Assembly (NCBI GenBank): GCA_905221605.1 | Contig: CAJNDS010002294.1 | Coordinates: 405,501 to 469,500, forward strand | Length of the DNA stretch: 64,000 nucleotides | Direction of reading: 5' to 3' | Origin: Symbiodinium natans | Lineage: Eukaryota > Sar > Dinophyceae > Suessiales > Symbiodiniaceae | Part shown: one piece after another, positions 1-13,668 of the stretch | Layout: each line of letters starts with the position of its first letter | Position numbering within the stretch: the stretch's first letter is position 1 | Notes under the pieces: generated by a model | Seen by the model: only the letters and a program-made list of their open reading frames with translations | Databases searched by the model: none | Told to the model about the DNA's origin: nothing | Program-made: the position numbers and the translations under genes

Positions 1-1772
1 GGCACCGTAGAACCAAGTAGGGCCCCCTAGAGTCTTAGAGCGTGCTCAGGGCACCTCGCTCTGGGCCCTTGCCCGTCTTACACCGCCCGATCTTTGGCTC
101 ACAAGTACATGTTTCACAGGCTGCGGCACACTGAAATTGCATAGCGCATCACATAGTCACATGGGGATGTTCATTGAGTCTGAGTCTAGTCCAGCCCCAT
201 GGGACAAAGTTGTGGTCATTTCGCTTGTCCAATTCGCACAGCAGAATGCGGATTGGCAGACCCCCCTCCGAGGATGAGCCTGCAGGCACGTAGCACACCT
301 AGAACGACTGCTGCAGAGTCAGCCAATATGGCAAATTTGCTTCACATTTTGCGGAGGAGGGTATGCCATGAGCACCCCACGGAAAGCAGATGAATTGGCA
401 GGATGAGCACCGCCTCGCCTACGCGGCCTTCGTTTGCAAGAGCGAGGCCATGAATTATGCCAGAGCGGCGAGCGTTGTGCTTGTTACTCAGAAGGGCTTA
501 TGAACGTCGAAAGCTTGCTGAGATGGATTGAGATGGATATTGCAGTGATGTGCGGGTTGAAAACTACAGAGCCGAGGCTGTACGCATCATCCATTCTGTC
601 TATTCTTAGACATTGGACCGCGGTCCAAGCTCTATCAAAACAAAGCTATGCCTGTTCGAACCAACCTTATCAAAGGCAGCAAGCTCCCAATGTGTATTTT
701 CCTTTGAGAGCCAAGCTGAGCCCGGATGTCAAAGAAGGGAAGGCAAGACAAACCTGTGCACACCACTAGAAGGCATTGCTCACATGCCCTGACCATTCCA
801 AACCAGCCAACGCCCTGCGAGAAAAGGGATGGGGATGATTGAATCAATCGTACTACTCTGTGCATTGACCCTGGCAGCGTGTTTTTGCTTGGTGTAGGAT
901 TTAGAGCTACTGGAAATGTAGTACAATATGTACATCAGTCAAACAGGGGCGGCGTGATCTTATGAAAGAGTCTAAACAGGCAGAACGAGCCCTTCCAGGG
1001 CTTTTACTGGGCCTTTTCACACACCGTTCCTACAACTTTCATGTGGCTCGGTTTCAATGTTTTGTGCACGAGACTTTTTCTTGATCCGTCTCGGAATATT
1101 CTTCTGATTCAAGCCATGTGATGCCTCGAATAAACCTGGAATGTCGCTGACCGTTGGGTCCGCACATGCGCGCTTTGAGCGGCATGCCTTGACCGGGAAT
1201 GGAATTGCAGGACAAGTGGAGCCATAGATGAGACGCAGCTTGGCAAAGAAAGCTAAGCTTGCTCGACAAGTGTCGGTTCCTTCAGCAGCTCCGTTTTGCA
1301 AGAAGGCGCCAGGGACTGCTGACACCAGACTAGCAGTACGGCTGGCGACGGCCACCTCTCACATTCGATGGGTATTTTCGTATTTTCTAGAATCTGAGGC
1401 GGCCCACTTCCAAACAAGCCTCCAGGCCTGGCGATGTTAAAGTTGTGTTGAATCATGTTGAATCATGTTGAATCGCCGTCGGAATGCTGCCGACTCTGGC
1501 GGCTGCACTTAGCCGCCTTAACCGAAGGAAACTGGGATCGAGATCCTTCAATAACGAGCGAGCTCCACCTCTCTGGCAAGTGGCTTACACATGCTTGCAT
1601 GCAGTTGTGCATGGTACTAGTAGCACGTCGCAGTGCTTTGCGTTCTGTTTGGCAAGCTGCGTGCGACATGGATTTAAGCTGAGGTTGGTCCGATCCGTAA
1701 GAAAGAACAAGGCCTGTGTGCTCATCAATGGCTGTTGCGTGCCTGGTTGCTTTCAAGCTGCTGTGGCCTCAG

Positions 1773-1797
1773 GATGATGATGATGATGATGATGATG
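1773..1797. repeat. GAT trinucleotide microsatellite
   Basis: About eight tandem GAT units read directly from the sequence. No coding context is visible. Confidence 0.95.
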
Positions 1798-2611
1798 CCT
1801 GCAGTAGTGCCGACAGTGTTCGCAGCGCTCACACCTTAGGTTAGACCTTTGCAAGGTTTCTTTGCGAGAGGGCAGCATAAGCCATAACTTTTCAGTCAGG
1901 ATTACCGAGAACCAGATGGGTCAGAGCACGTCGGAAACTGAAATCCCGCAAGCTCTGCATTCCTACGCGTAGTGTGGAGAAGTTGCGCACATCGCCCGGC
2001 GCTTTCAATACCCCTCTTCAGTAAGGCAACAACCCACAGCCCGGCAAGCCACGCAGTCTCCAGCAGCTCTGTGCCGGCCTTGGCAATTTTGCGATATCGA
2101 GGTCAAAGCAAAGCACACAACATTCCCTGAGAGTCTGTCTGTAGATTGTTGTCAGCGTTTTTAGGAGTACCTCTCAGCTACCGAACATGATGCGAGGAAG
2201 GCAGGGCGGAAGAGACGACCAAGTGATCTGTAAACATAGACTCCTGAGAATGCGCTTCAAGGTACATCGCATGAGCGGTGCGAAGTGGCACCCCTAGTAA
2301 TTCGAAAGCTGCTTAAAGTTTCCTGTTTCCTACGTGGGCAACAGTAGTTTCTGGATAAGGAAGGACAAGGAGCGAGAGTTGCCAGCAGTTCCTGGAGCTG
2401 AATCTCGGAGGCCATCTGCAGCTGTGAATCGAATGTCACTGCCAGGCTCTGTCAGATCACAGGAAAACAGTTCGTCACGGTTCGTTCTACTCCAGGCCGG
2501 CATCAGGGAGCTCTTCTCGCGACCCTGTGCGAAGTCCGCAAAGTGCAAGTGCAAGTTCTGCCGGCGTCGCACTGGCATGCTTGCTGCATGGCTTCATGGC
2601 CAGTTCTGACG

Positions 2612-2950
2612 AGCCCCAGCCGAGCCCAAGCCCGAACGAACGCACACCAGAACCCGAACCCAGTGAAACCCCATCCCCATCCGAGCTTTCTCTTTAAAGC
2701 AGCACCCAACATCAAATGCAGAAAATCGGGGTGAGCTCGAACCGAACCCGAACGAACAACCCTCACACAACACCCGCCACCCCTTGTCTCCAGGAGGGGG
2801 TGAGCCCGAACCGAAACAAACCATACCGGAACCTGAAACCCCCCTCCCAGGGTGGATCCCGCACGCTCGAACCCGGACACCCCCAAAAAACAACAAGGGA
2901 GCAACCTCAGAAGGTGGTCCGCCCGAACGGAACCGGAACGTTGTTTGGGT
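2612..2950. repeat. Degenerate GAACCCGA-rich low-complexity tract
   Basis: The octamer-like words CCGAACC, GAACCCGA and GAGCCCGA recur many times across about 340 bases. The complementary strand reads as G/T-rich GGGTTCG words. Open frames over it on both strands are by-products of the skewed composition. Confidence 0.7.
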
Positions 2951-3736
2951 AGCCAGGCTTCCGAATCCCAATCCTGATCTTAGTGATCCGGGTACTACGT
3001 AGACGTTTGCGCAGAACAGATTCATAGCAGCTGTTCTTGCCAGATCCAAGCGAAGGATCAGCTCGACCTTACGGCACGGCACCCGGTGTCTTGCGGCAGG
3101 TTTTGAGGCTAGCAGGCCTGCGGAAGGAACCCTAAACTCCCTAAACCCTAGACCGGGGTCTTTCCGTGCCTTTCCAGCCTCGGCCCGGTAGTGGGCCGGC
3201 TGCTGGTGTTCCAGCGATGGCAACCTGTCGCTTCAGCAGTGGCAACTGTCTGTGACCCCTCCTACTTGTAGTTACTAGAGCCACGTCAAAGACAAACACA
3301 CAGAATGCAGAACTACCGGTAGGAAGAATGAAGAAGACCCGGAACCATGTGAAATGACACTTCTGGATGTTTGGGTGGGGTTGGGGGGTAGTTGTCTCTT
3401 CGAGCCCAGCCTGCTCCTTCGCCTCACTTCGCTGGAGGCATTGAATGCCAGCACTGCGGGCGAATGGGTGAACAAACTGCAGGCACCTGCGAGAATAGCA
3501 GTCCAAATCAAGGCTTTGGGTCAGGATCCAGAGACGGTTTTTGAGTCACTTCATGACTATCCATGCTGGTTTCAATCGTCGCATCGCAGTCGCTGCCTCT
3601 GAGGCGCTTCGGGATGTTGCTGAGGAGCATTCCTCGTGTGCACGTGCCCACCGCCGATTTGGAAAGGATGTCGGACAAATACAGCCTAGACCCCCTGCTA
3701 AGACGTGGTTACAGCGTCGGTGGTCCTGCCAGGCAG

Positions 3737-3905
3737 GATATTTGGCATTGTGGAGGACATGTTTCCCGAGGCTTCGATCGCCTCTCTGCTTGCTGTGTGA
3801 AGACATTGACATTGCTTTCTTCCTTGCAAGGCACGGGACTTCCCCAGCTCGACCAAAGCCAAGATTATGGCCGTTTGCTTGCATCAATCTCTGCTGCCAC
3901 CATAG
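3737..3905 (+). CDS. Candidate two-exon 3' end of an unrecognised gene
   Basis: Two phase-compatible pieces follow the splice pattern used by the solid genes of the window. Exon 3737-3794 starts after an AG|G acceptor and reads IFGIVEDMFPEASIASLLA up to a GT donor. Exon 3831-3905 starts after AG|G and continues in phase 0 as ARDFPSSTKAKIMAVCLHQS before a TAG stop. No family is recognised. A competing frame over the second piece (3832-4102) is also open, so the choice rests only on phase agreement. Upstream exons were not found. Confidence 0.25.
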
Positions 3906-6900
3906 CGACTGCAGCAATGAAATTTGTGAGAATGGCAGAAGCGGCTTCCGAACGCCTTCTGAGGAAGACATCTTCGTACAACTTGAGTTGTGGCTGCCCC
4001 AGCAACACGCACACACACACACACTCTCACACACACGCACACTACACTCAACTGCGTTTCGTTCGGGGGCAGCTTGTGCTCGGAGCTCTGACCAAGCTCT
4101 GAGCTGACAAGGAGCAGGCAGCTTCTGGAGCGACATGCCCAAGGCAATTTGGGAAACAGCACCCTCCCATGTCAGCCGACTGACGGTGCTTTCGATTCAC
4201 GGTTACTGAGCTACTGAACTCCCAAACTCATCCAACGCCCTTAACAAACAGAGCATGTAGAGTTGACCGCAGGCCTCATCGGGACAGACTTGGCAGAGCT
4301 CAGAATGATGAAAGCAGAGTGCATCCGACCTGCTTGTGGGACTCCTGATAACTGGGGGCCTCAGCTCTTCGTCAGCTGTCCTGGGGGGGGTGCAGGCAGA
4401 AGCGACTGGACGACAAGATTACCAGGCAGCCTCCACCCGAAATTGCATGTTAGACAGATTCACAGGAGCAAACAACAGCGGGCAGCTGTATGCTTAGAAC
4501 CTGGGCGACAATCTTCGCAGGATGAACAAGCTCTTTGCAAAGGAGATGAGCACTTTGCGACTCTCGGCCAGAACTGAGCTGTGCTGGTCGTCGCGGCTTG
4601 CGCTCCCTGCGAATTCAGGAGATTTGCTCCAGAAGAAGAAAGAGGCGAATCTGACTCGCAGAGCTCGCAGCGATTCGCAGCGGCTTCTGAATGCCGAGTT
4701 CTGCACTCGCAAATGTTGGCTGGCAATGCGAGAATCCGCAAGTACCCTCGCATCCGAGTGCCTGACTTGTTCAGACTGCGGGGCCCATTGCTCCGCCAAA
4801 GAGTGCCTACGAGCCGCTCATGTTCATGGAGCCTGTCAGGGCCTCAGCTACTGTCACATCTCCTGTTTCCGTATGAGGATGCACGCCAGCATCTCGGACT
4901 TCTGAGGCCCAGCGCGGTTGTTTACTTGCTCTTCTGGAAGAGAAGCTGGAGGTGCCGAGGGAGACCGGGAGCGCATGGGAGCGCCTGATGTCTCTTGAAG
5001 TCACGACATCATGAAGCACATTGAAGTGTTGACATTCTATGATCTTGTCATATTGTCATCATGTGGTGCATATTGTAAGCAAATCTGGGAAGACTTCAGA
5101 GCGCTCAGTGTCCGATGTCTGGTAGCTCGCAGCCAGCTCGCAGCCATTCGCAGCCCTCATTGGGTCCTTAGACATCCGATGTTGGAGAAATAGGGGGGAG
5201 GGACAGCATGCTGGGGCCCGAAAGCATTGACGCGGCTTGGACAACGCAGCTCGTGGTTGCCCTGACTTGGAATGCTCATACCTGAAAATATCTAGAATTA
5301 TGGTCACACGCGACATGGAAATGCAACTGTTGCACTCATAAATAGTTTCATAGGTGGATGTAGGTCGAGAGTTCAGGATGGCGGCAAGTGGGTATGAGGT
5401 AAGAAAGAGGGCCAAGACATGCCAAGACATACGAACAAGATATACATCGGTACAGTACATCGACCGCAAGAGCATTGACAACCATCACTCTTTTGGACCG
5501 AGAGTCTCGAGGTTTTAAGAGCACCCATTGTGACGATGTAGATGCAAACACGGCTTGGTTTTTTCGTTCTGACCGAAAAAGCCGTCGCAGCTGCCATGGC
5601 GCAGACAGCCAGTGTCTCGAGCAGGGGCCTTTTTTGACAAATCTGCAAGCATGCGTGATGCTACTTTGCAAATACATATTGTTTTTCATTGTTCACACAC
5701 CACCCTAGTGGACCAAGGTGCGGGCCCATCTTTTCGAACCCGCCCCTCATCTAGTGTGCCGAGCGACGGCACGCTGGCTGACATCTTGGACGCTCGCGCC
5801 AGACGTCGCGAGGCCGGCATCGTTTTTTTGTGGCCGCGATCGTGCCGCGACTGCCTCTCCAGAGGCCTACAACTCCCGGAGGAGCAGCTGTCCACAGATT
5901 CCTTGCAGGACGCGGCGACGTAAATCAAGAAAAGCACCCCCAAAACACGGGAACCATCTGGAGCCCGACTGACCCGCAACTGCCAGTGGGATGACACCAC
6001 TGAGATTACAAAGTAAATGTGAGATCGGGTCCGGCGCAGGCCTGAACGGCGAGCGGACACTCTAAGAAGTCTTCGAAAACATGTTCGAGTTACGTTCGAG
6101 CCGCATTAGCTTCGTAAAGAGCGTCAACCCATAGAGTACTGACAAGAAGCAGCTCGAGTAAGGACGCGGAGCTCCTCCGCTTTGGTTCTTGGTCTGCCAA
6201 AAGCTCTGAGCCATTCACTCCATCCTTCAACGCAGGAGCCAAAGTTCGCTCAGCATCGTGGAAGTAGTGGCGGCCTTACGAGTATTGAGGCTTTCTGCAG
6301 TGGCCATGACTTTGTCTAGCATGGTGCATGTACACCTTCAACGCCAAGGTTCTTTGTCCGCTTCTCGTTGGTGCATGCCTGCACAAGCCTCAGTCAGGCT
6401 TCAGTCGAGGTCTGCATGTTGTCACCATGTCAAACGAATGTGTGAGATCCTGAGGCTCCGAAGTCTGTTCCAGCTGGCCTGGGCGAGCATGACGGGAGTG
6501 TGACTTCGCTCATGAGATTTGACTCGTGTATGCTCGGCTCAACCGCTTTCAACCAGCTTTCAGCGTACCCCATCGTACCCTTGAGGCTTTCCTGTGTGGT
6601 ACACCCCCACTTCATGCTTGGAGCCATTGCAGCCACTGGCCTGGACAGAGAGCACTTTGCACTTTGAACATCTTGATGCTTTCGAGGCTCTCGCAGCGCT
6701 TCTTGCAACTTCCTGGCAATGCTGCATCGAGGCCGGGGGACCTTTTGATCTTGCCGCCTGACATGCTTAGTCTTAGGTTCAACTTCCGACCCCTCCACAT
6801 TCCGTACAGATGGACTGGTGCTCGGTGTGTGCTCGGTGCATCGTGGGGGGCATCGACATGCGTAGACCATACCCGGCATAGCCATGGATTCGATGCTGCA

Positions 6901-7358
6901 CCATGCTTTCCGAAGAGATTCGTTGGAAGTCCCGGGGTGCCTAGGTTTGCAAATCTGAGTCTTATGCGGCCATGCAGGCCTCCACTGCTTGAAAAAGTTG
7001 TGTTTTCTGCACCTGTTGTGTCACATCATCATCAATCATCAAAGAAGAGGTGCGAGACATAACTCGGGCAGTGAGCACGTCAGTTTCGTGGGACTCCAAG
7101 CCTGGAAGCCAGCGAAGCAAGCAAGCCCTTCAAGATGAGAGATGTTGCAAGCGTAGACCCCACAACACTTCAAGGATTACGCTTCATGGGGACACGAATA
7201 GATTTCCAGACGTCCTGCAAGTTTGCGTGCTAGTTTTCTATGTACTGCAATCACGATAACAGTCGGCTTTCTTTGGAGCCACTGGACCTCCAGACGTGCT
7301 CGTCATAGCGCTTGTACTACAAATGTTGACTTTCGACAGTTTCGCATTTCGCGAACAT

Positions 7359-7470
7359 CCAAAAGCGAGGACAGTTTCACATTTTGCGAACCCCCCGTCC
7401 AAAAGCGAGGACAGTTTCGCATGTAAGGACCCAGGCGTCAAGAAGCGACGACAGTTACGAGGATGGCGAC
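7359..7470 (+). repeat. Short tandem repeat with a relative at 39.26-39.5 kb
   Basis: The word CCAAAAGCGAGGACAGTTTC occurs at 7359 and 7399 (40-bp period). A diverged third unit follows, ending in GACGACAGTTACGAGGATGG at about 7448. The reverse complement of that last word is present exactly near 39440, so this is a dispersed family. Confidence 0.75.
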
Positions 7471-8828
7471 GTGTATGGACACGGCGCCTAGGCGGGAGCG
7501 CGATTTCCGGCATCGCGAATTGTGAATGCCTTTCGTCTGGCCGCACACAGCGAACCCATCCAATGGCCCAAGACGCAAGAATCCACACACCTGCCGCGTT
7601 TTCAGGACGCGTAGCGACGCAAGCCTCAGAGGAGAGCACGAAACCCACCCGCCAACCACAAAATGCGCACGGAACCTAGGCGAGAGCGCGATTCGACAAA
7701 GCCAAAGGCATGTAACTTGCGATGCTTCAGGGGGCTGTGCGGGCACCCGCGCGTTGGAAAAAGTAATCGCGTGCGTCTCGCGTGCAACTCGATCTAACTC
7801 TACCCTGACCGTAAGAACCCTTAGTGTTTGGGGAACAAACACACTGTCATGGCGGCTCCATACCAAATTCCTACCAACATCTATCAACTGAGGGTGAATT
7901 TGGCGTGGTTGGCGGATGTTGTGACCGAGTCGGAGCCCTACTGTTTCGGTGCCCTGTGCACAGAGATCGATGTTTGTATGGTGGGAAAATGTAATTTGAG
8001 GCACCAAACTTAATGAGAACGTGGACTTGCACCTCAGGCTGGATCACCAGATGGCGCAGCTGCTCCTGCGAGGCAGGTGCCCGCGAGAATCTGAGATTTG
8101 ATGTGGACGGGCTGTAGAAGTTTCACATAGTGCCACTATAGAGGATGTGTGCCTAGTGAGGTACCGTGGCATCGAAGAAGCACGTGAAGCCTGCATGTTA
8201 CGCAACTGCCTTACTATGTCTTTAGTAACTGTGTGAGGATGACAGACTATGATCAGCGGACACTTGCATGGAGAATTCGAGCGAGCAGTCTGAGGCCCTG
8301 ACTCTCTGGCCCTGCGCCGGGCCAGCGACTGCGCAACCCTGCGTTGCTTGGCACAACCGGGCTGTGGCGGCTAGATAGAAACGTGCTTCGAAATGTCCCA
8401 TGCCATCAGTCAACTGCTCTTTATCGAGGCAGGGCCTATTACGATGGCCAAAAGCAAGTGCACCCAGCGCTGCTCTTACCTGGTAACACGAGTGAAGCTG
8501 GAGATGCCTATATGAAGTTATGTGGTCAGGACAGGCTGCGGCTGTTGCATCCGGCTTGCAGCGAGGAGGTCTTGCAGGCACGCGGCTGAGGGGGAGAGGA
8601 GCTACGGCGAAGTGCGACTTTGGCACGCTTGCCAGGCATGCAGTGTCGCCATGAACTTGGCTTTCGAACATCGGAGAGCTGAACTTGGCTGTCCTGCCCG
8701 CTGATCATGCCGCCCCCGTAGAGGGCCGCGCGGTTGTGCAGAAAGGGCGCGCTCCATGCAGAACTCGTGGCCTAAGTCTGTCGCTAGTGTGTCACTGCTC
8801 CGCACACTCTCATGCGCTGTCCTCTTAC

Positions 8829-8972
8829 TCAGCCATACTCAGCCTCGTTGACTCGTCGTTGACTCTTTTGCATCTGCAGGCTCTCTTGAAAGCGAACCCG
8901 GAGATGCAACGAAGAGTCAACCAACCAGAGCTCTCCCGGCTCCAGGAGAGCTGAGTATTGCTGAGTATGCAG
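8829..8972. repeat. Imperfect inverted repeat (MITE- or introner-like)
   Basis: The left arm (TACTCAGCCATACTCAGC, then GACTCTTTTGCATCT) is mirrored by a right arm (AGATGCAACGAAGAGTC, then GCTGAGTATTGCTGAGTATG). The arms lie around a short loop, and one arm carries an extra CTCTCC-rich segment. A clear target-site duplication was not found. Confidence 0.6.
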
Positions 8973-11447
8973 TCGATTGTTGTTGCAGTTTCTTGCTTTC
9001 ATGACGTCATGGTTGTCTTGGTTGTCTGTTGACTTCACGGTTGTGCGCATTCAGGTAATCCCTCGGGCTCAATGGTGCCCTGAAGCACCGTTTCAAGTCC
9101 CAACACAAGCAAGGTTACACTAACGTTATATAGAGGGCCATCAAGGCAAAGCCTTCTGAAAGCCGGAACCAAATAGCCGGGGCAACCTTCAACCTTAATC
9201 GCGCCAGGATCTGTTTAAAAAGGAGCAGCAGAGCTCGTTGGAACGGCAAGTTGTCCTGCCCTCAGTTCGAAGTTATCTGCTGCGAGTAAGGGAAACCCGA
9301 ATCGAGGCCAAGTTAGTCGAAGAGGAGCAAGGAGCAAGGCCAAGATGTGCAGAGCATCAGACACTTTAGGGCTGCATAGGGCATAGGGCCCATAGGGCTT
9401 GATCTTAGGGATGTAGAGGGTGCTGAAACCGACTCTTGTTGGCACCCACCGGCACAGGAAGCAGATAGCCGTTCTGGAAGCCTACAACGAGAAGTTGCAG
9501 CAGAAGATCAGAAAGGTGGCCAGCTGAGCCCGGTGTTCTTCCATGTTGTTCTGATCTTGGCTTGCGTTTGCGCAAGGACTTCAAAGGACTGCCTTCAGCC
9601 CTTGACGTCCCCGATCCCAATACAATGGTAAACCCGGATTTGGTCTAAAGCCTGACTGGTGTTTCATTGCAGTGCAATTGCGAGAGTCTACAATGAAAAC
9701 AGCGAACAGTTCTCTAAGAAGACGGTAGCCTTGCCATGCCTTGCCGTCATGATGCACCATGATGAATGTGTGCACGATCGGGCGTTGTGTAGTACAACAA
9801 TCGGCTCCGACAGGTGGACGAAAGCTTGTCCAGATCAGCGTCCCGATCAGCTACGCTGGTCCTTGGGGACCCGGGCAACTACAAATGTTGCAATCCGCAT
9901 GTCTCCTTGACTCTCTTTACCCTGATACCTTAAAAGTTCTAGGTTTATCCAGGCACGATCTAAGCTGATTCCGAAGACATGTGTTGATGTTTGAGGCTGC
10001 ATGCATGACAGCATGTATGAGGTGTATGGTGTATGCATCAACCTGTACACTGATATCATGTGTCAAAGGGGCAGCTCATCATTGGTTTATCGTGTGTCGT
10101 CTACGGTTGCTACATTCGAGGACCAAATCGAGGACGGAGAAGACTATGCGGGCAACGCCATTGGTGTGTGGCTGGCCGGCAATGCTGGCATAAGTTCATT
10201 TTGATAAGACAATGTGACGAAAAAAAGAAAACGATGTCTGACTGGTTCCTAGTCCCAAGGAAAGAGGCTTCCAGCACCGCTTTGACTCCTCCTGCTGGCA
10301 AGCCCAAGTCTGGGCGGCCGAAAAGGCGCTGCGTTGTGGCATGTCGCGGCAATGTCTTCAGAATTTCTGTGGAATCCCGGAGTTCTTGTCAGGGGCGCAA
10401 CCTTTACAAGAGCTGGCTCCAGCGACGTTGGCGAAGTCCAGGCCACTCTTGTGACGATTCGGCAGAGTAGCGCAACGAGATGGTTAGCAATGGTGTCAAA
10501 CTCAGTCACTTGGGAATGCAAGGCGCGCATCTCACGTCACAGCACATGCATGACCTCAGCTTGGAAGGCCGCCTCACCGTCTGACAGCCCGTTTCGAATG
10601 CCTGGAGGCTCTTAAGGAGCCCTCTGGTAGCATCGACGGTTTCCCCTGCTCAGCGAAGCCGCCGTGCATCAAAGCGCGGGGAAAATAGGCAAATTTGGGA
10701 GGCAACCTAGCCCGAGCACAATGTCCAAACCCTGTCAAGCCCAACGTCCCATGCAGCTCCCATGACTTCAGGGTTGGATTTTGCTTGGGCATTTACTTTG
10801 TCATCGTTTTACTTTTTAAGGGTACTTAAATCCAACAAGGAGTAAAAATTGAAATTTTCATATTATCCCAACCATGAACTAGTTTCGGAAGTCCATAGGA
10901 CTAGTTGTACTCTCGTGCTGCAGTTGGACTTTGCTTCACTGTACCTCACTGTACTGTCCTTTGAGCTTCTTCACGAGAATGGTGGAGTTTGGCACGGGCT
11001 CCTGAACTGCTAGCGAATGGCAGGTCGAAACTTAGTGGCTAGGCAGATGCGTCGTCATGAAGTTTAGCCTTTCTGCGCTTGAAATGACAACAGCAACCAC
11101 AGGTACGCCTCCCCGCAAGCACCACTCCATGCCCGGCAAAATGCCATAGAATGCCGGAGCCCCGGAAGCCGTTGCACAGGGCGAGCTGAAAATTGCTTCG
11201 ATGGGATAAGGTTTGAATCACTTTGCGTTGAACTGGGCCTTCAACGAGCCAAAGTGCGCCCGTTGCCGGAACGGACATGGGCAAAAAGGAAAAGCTAAAT
11301 GGAATGTTCACAGGGATGCGCTCTGCTAGCTCGGCAGGTTTCCGCCGCTTCAGCCATTCGCAGGGCAGTACCTCGAGGCATGGGTGCCCGCTGAAGTGTC
11401 TTCTCCTCAGGCATTCGGAGACATTGGCTGAATGACGAAGCTTGCAG

Positions 11448-11562
11448 GTGCTCGGCGTGCTCGCTAACGACCAGGACGCCAATGTTCTAAAAGACGTGTG
11501 CAAAGGCTTCGTGTCCCTCGGCTTCAATATGCTAACTCGCATGTTGGCTCACTGCTACTCTA
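11448..11562 (+). CDS. Candidate exon, unrecognised protein
   Basis: After a CAG|G acceptor the + strand reads VLGVLANDQDANVLKDVCKG and stays open to about 11642, with an ordinary amphipathic pattern. A further + strand frame (11603-11794) ends in a TGA stop and could be a 3' exon. No family is recognised. The opposite strand is also open across part of this stretch, so strand assignment is uncertain. Confidence 0.25.
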
Positions 11563-11794
11563 AAATGTCCTTCTGGCAGCCCTTCCTGGAGGGAGCATTA
11601 AGATGCCTTGTGCAGACCTCAATTTCTGCATATCCCGTGTGAGATGCATGGCCGTTGTGCTACATCCACAACATGAACAATCTTTCGAAAGAAGCATCCT
11701 AGAACGTCTTCCAGAATCTGTGAGCATCAGGGTGTTGGCCGTAGTCGGCGCATTTGAGCTAACCCGGTATGCCCTGCAAAAACGGATTTCTTGA

Positions 11795-13668
11795 AAGAAG
11801 CTCCAAACAAAGGGACGCAAGAGGGGAGTGGGAAAGGCACCCAAAGCACGGCTGCAGTGGTGAAATTCTTTGACAGGGGCGGCCCCCCGGAATGAGTAGA
11901 CATGAGTAGAGAGACTTGACGGAGGTGCGTCATCGAGAACCAGTGGACCTGCATCACTGAACACCTGGCCTCTGTGGTGCTGCAGCACGGAAGCCAAGAG
12001 GGCAGTAGAGGGCAGCGCAATCTGATCCCTGAAGCCTTCAATACTTGACCATGATCGCAACGATCACGCCATGAGCTGCAGGTACATGTTGAAGGCATGT
12101 AAGCATCCTGAATACGTCGTGCGGGTTGAGGCCTGTGACGTGTGCAGGGTCCCATCACGTGGCCTCATCGGGCCGAGTATGTTCCATGTGCTCTCCGTTC
12201 GCTTGCCATTCTTGATGCAGGCACTTGAGGTCTGGACTCCATGCACAAACTCGGCAATGTTGGTGCAGTGCGCAGGATCCTCAAAGGCTTCGAATGACTC
12301 ACGCAGGACTCAGGAAGACTCAAGGTTTCACCATGTTTCACACAATTTGCCAATTTGCCAACTGCTTTGTTGGACTCAAGGTTTGGTCACTGCTCAATGA
12401 TCTCATACCAGTCTTGTTGGACAACATGGCTTCGAGCTGAGTGGAAGACGTGAGAACGGCACTAGCTGCTCGCTAGCTTATGTCCTGGCACAAGGTTTAT
12501 TCACAAGCAGATTACATGGGCCCGGCTCTTGTCAAACTTGAGTGCACAAATGTGGCTATCAGTTGATGCAGGAATGGAGCATGCGCTGTGGGAAGACGAC
12601 AACGCCGCTGTGATGGCCTGAACATATATGTGTCTGATAATGCTTCTTTTGCTCCTGTACTCAGTTCATCTCCTCAGCTCAGGTCCCTGATGAGGCCCAG
12701 GACAAGAGCTGAGACTTCGAACAACGCAGAGCCAACACCAACATGCAAATTGTCACTTGTTTTTGCCGCGTTCCGGGTAGCCAATAGAAGCTGCCTTTGT
12801 CAGGACATCCGGCCCCGGAGCCACAAGGTATGCCTACAACCTGACGTCAGCGTGTCATCGTGTGGGTCGCATGCCGGCTCATGCTCGCAGATTTTCGCAG
12901 CACAGCGAGGTTACTTGTGGCAGCAAACCGTGGCTCTGAAGCACAACACGCAGAACTCGGCGCACGTACAGGCATAATGTAACTCTCGCTGGTCAGTGCC
13001 GCTGACACCATGTACCACCCGCACCCGAAGCCTCAGCAGAACAGCAGAACCTGGATCTGCATGAAGCCAAGCCTGCCGCATGCCGGTGCACCAGCAACGA
13101 CATCTTTGACCTCTGCACCGGTCCAAGCTGACTGCTGTCCACTTCTTGGGATGAGATGAAATTCTCTGCCAGGGTGAGGGAGCATCATTGAATCATTGAG
13201 CGTCTATCAATCATAGCCAAGCTGCAATGAGGCATGTGCGCGACAGCCCCATGGCGCGCAGGAAGAGTAGAGGACGGCTTTGCAGAAGGCCTAGGCTGCT
13301 CCAAGCATCTCCAAATCTGGTTCAGGAGAAGGTGACTCCACCGACCGGCCTAGGCAGCGGATCTTCTGCACCGGCTCTGATGGGGTTAATATGGGTTAAT
13401 GCTCATGTCATATTAAGAACACCCTCCCCCCCCCCCCCCCCCCCCCCCCGCGGCGCCATGCTTGCAGGCAGGTGACTCTGTAATTCGACCTGTGCTGGAG
13501 TATGAGCCAGTATGAGCTGGTAAACGGGAGTTGGGGTTTGGCCTCAGTAAAGAGGAAATAGCTGTTTGCAATTCGGGCACCTCGGCCCGGAAGGATAATC
13601 ACGAGCATGTTCACAGCGTTCCGATTGGAGAAGAAGCTTTTGCTCAAAGCAGTAGACCCGAGATAGCC
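11795..13668. other. No gene recognised; 24-nt poly-C run
   Basis: Only overlapping short frames are seen. A run of 24 C residues occupies 13426-13449. The frame upstream of the IscA start is open from 13531, so a longer N-terminal extension of that protein cannot be excluded. Confidence 0.4.

Larger units (their letters stand above)
1..3736. other. No gene recognised
   Basis: Open frames here are short and overlap on both strands without a recognisable domain or a chain of phase-compatible AG|G exons. The stretch holds a GAT microsatellite, a degenerate GAACCCGA-rich tract and a short CCCTAAA-like patch near 3130-3155. Unrecognised exons could still be present, because exons in the real genes of this window can be as short as 22 nt. 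Confidence 0.4.
3906..11447. other. No gene recognised; dispersed repeats
   Basis: A CA microsatellite lies near 4010-4042, with a repeat cluster at 7359-7470 and an imperfect inverted repeat at 8829-8972. Frames up to about 190 codons exist on both strands but mirror each other, and none shows a family motif. The minus-strand frame 11039-11542 (167 codons) is the longest. It has plausible composition but no recognised domain, and it overlaps a candidate + strand exon. Confidence 0.4.
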
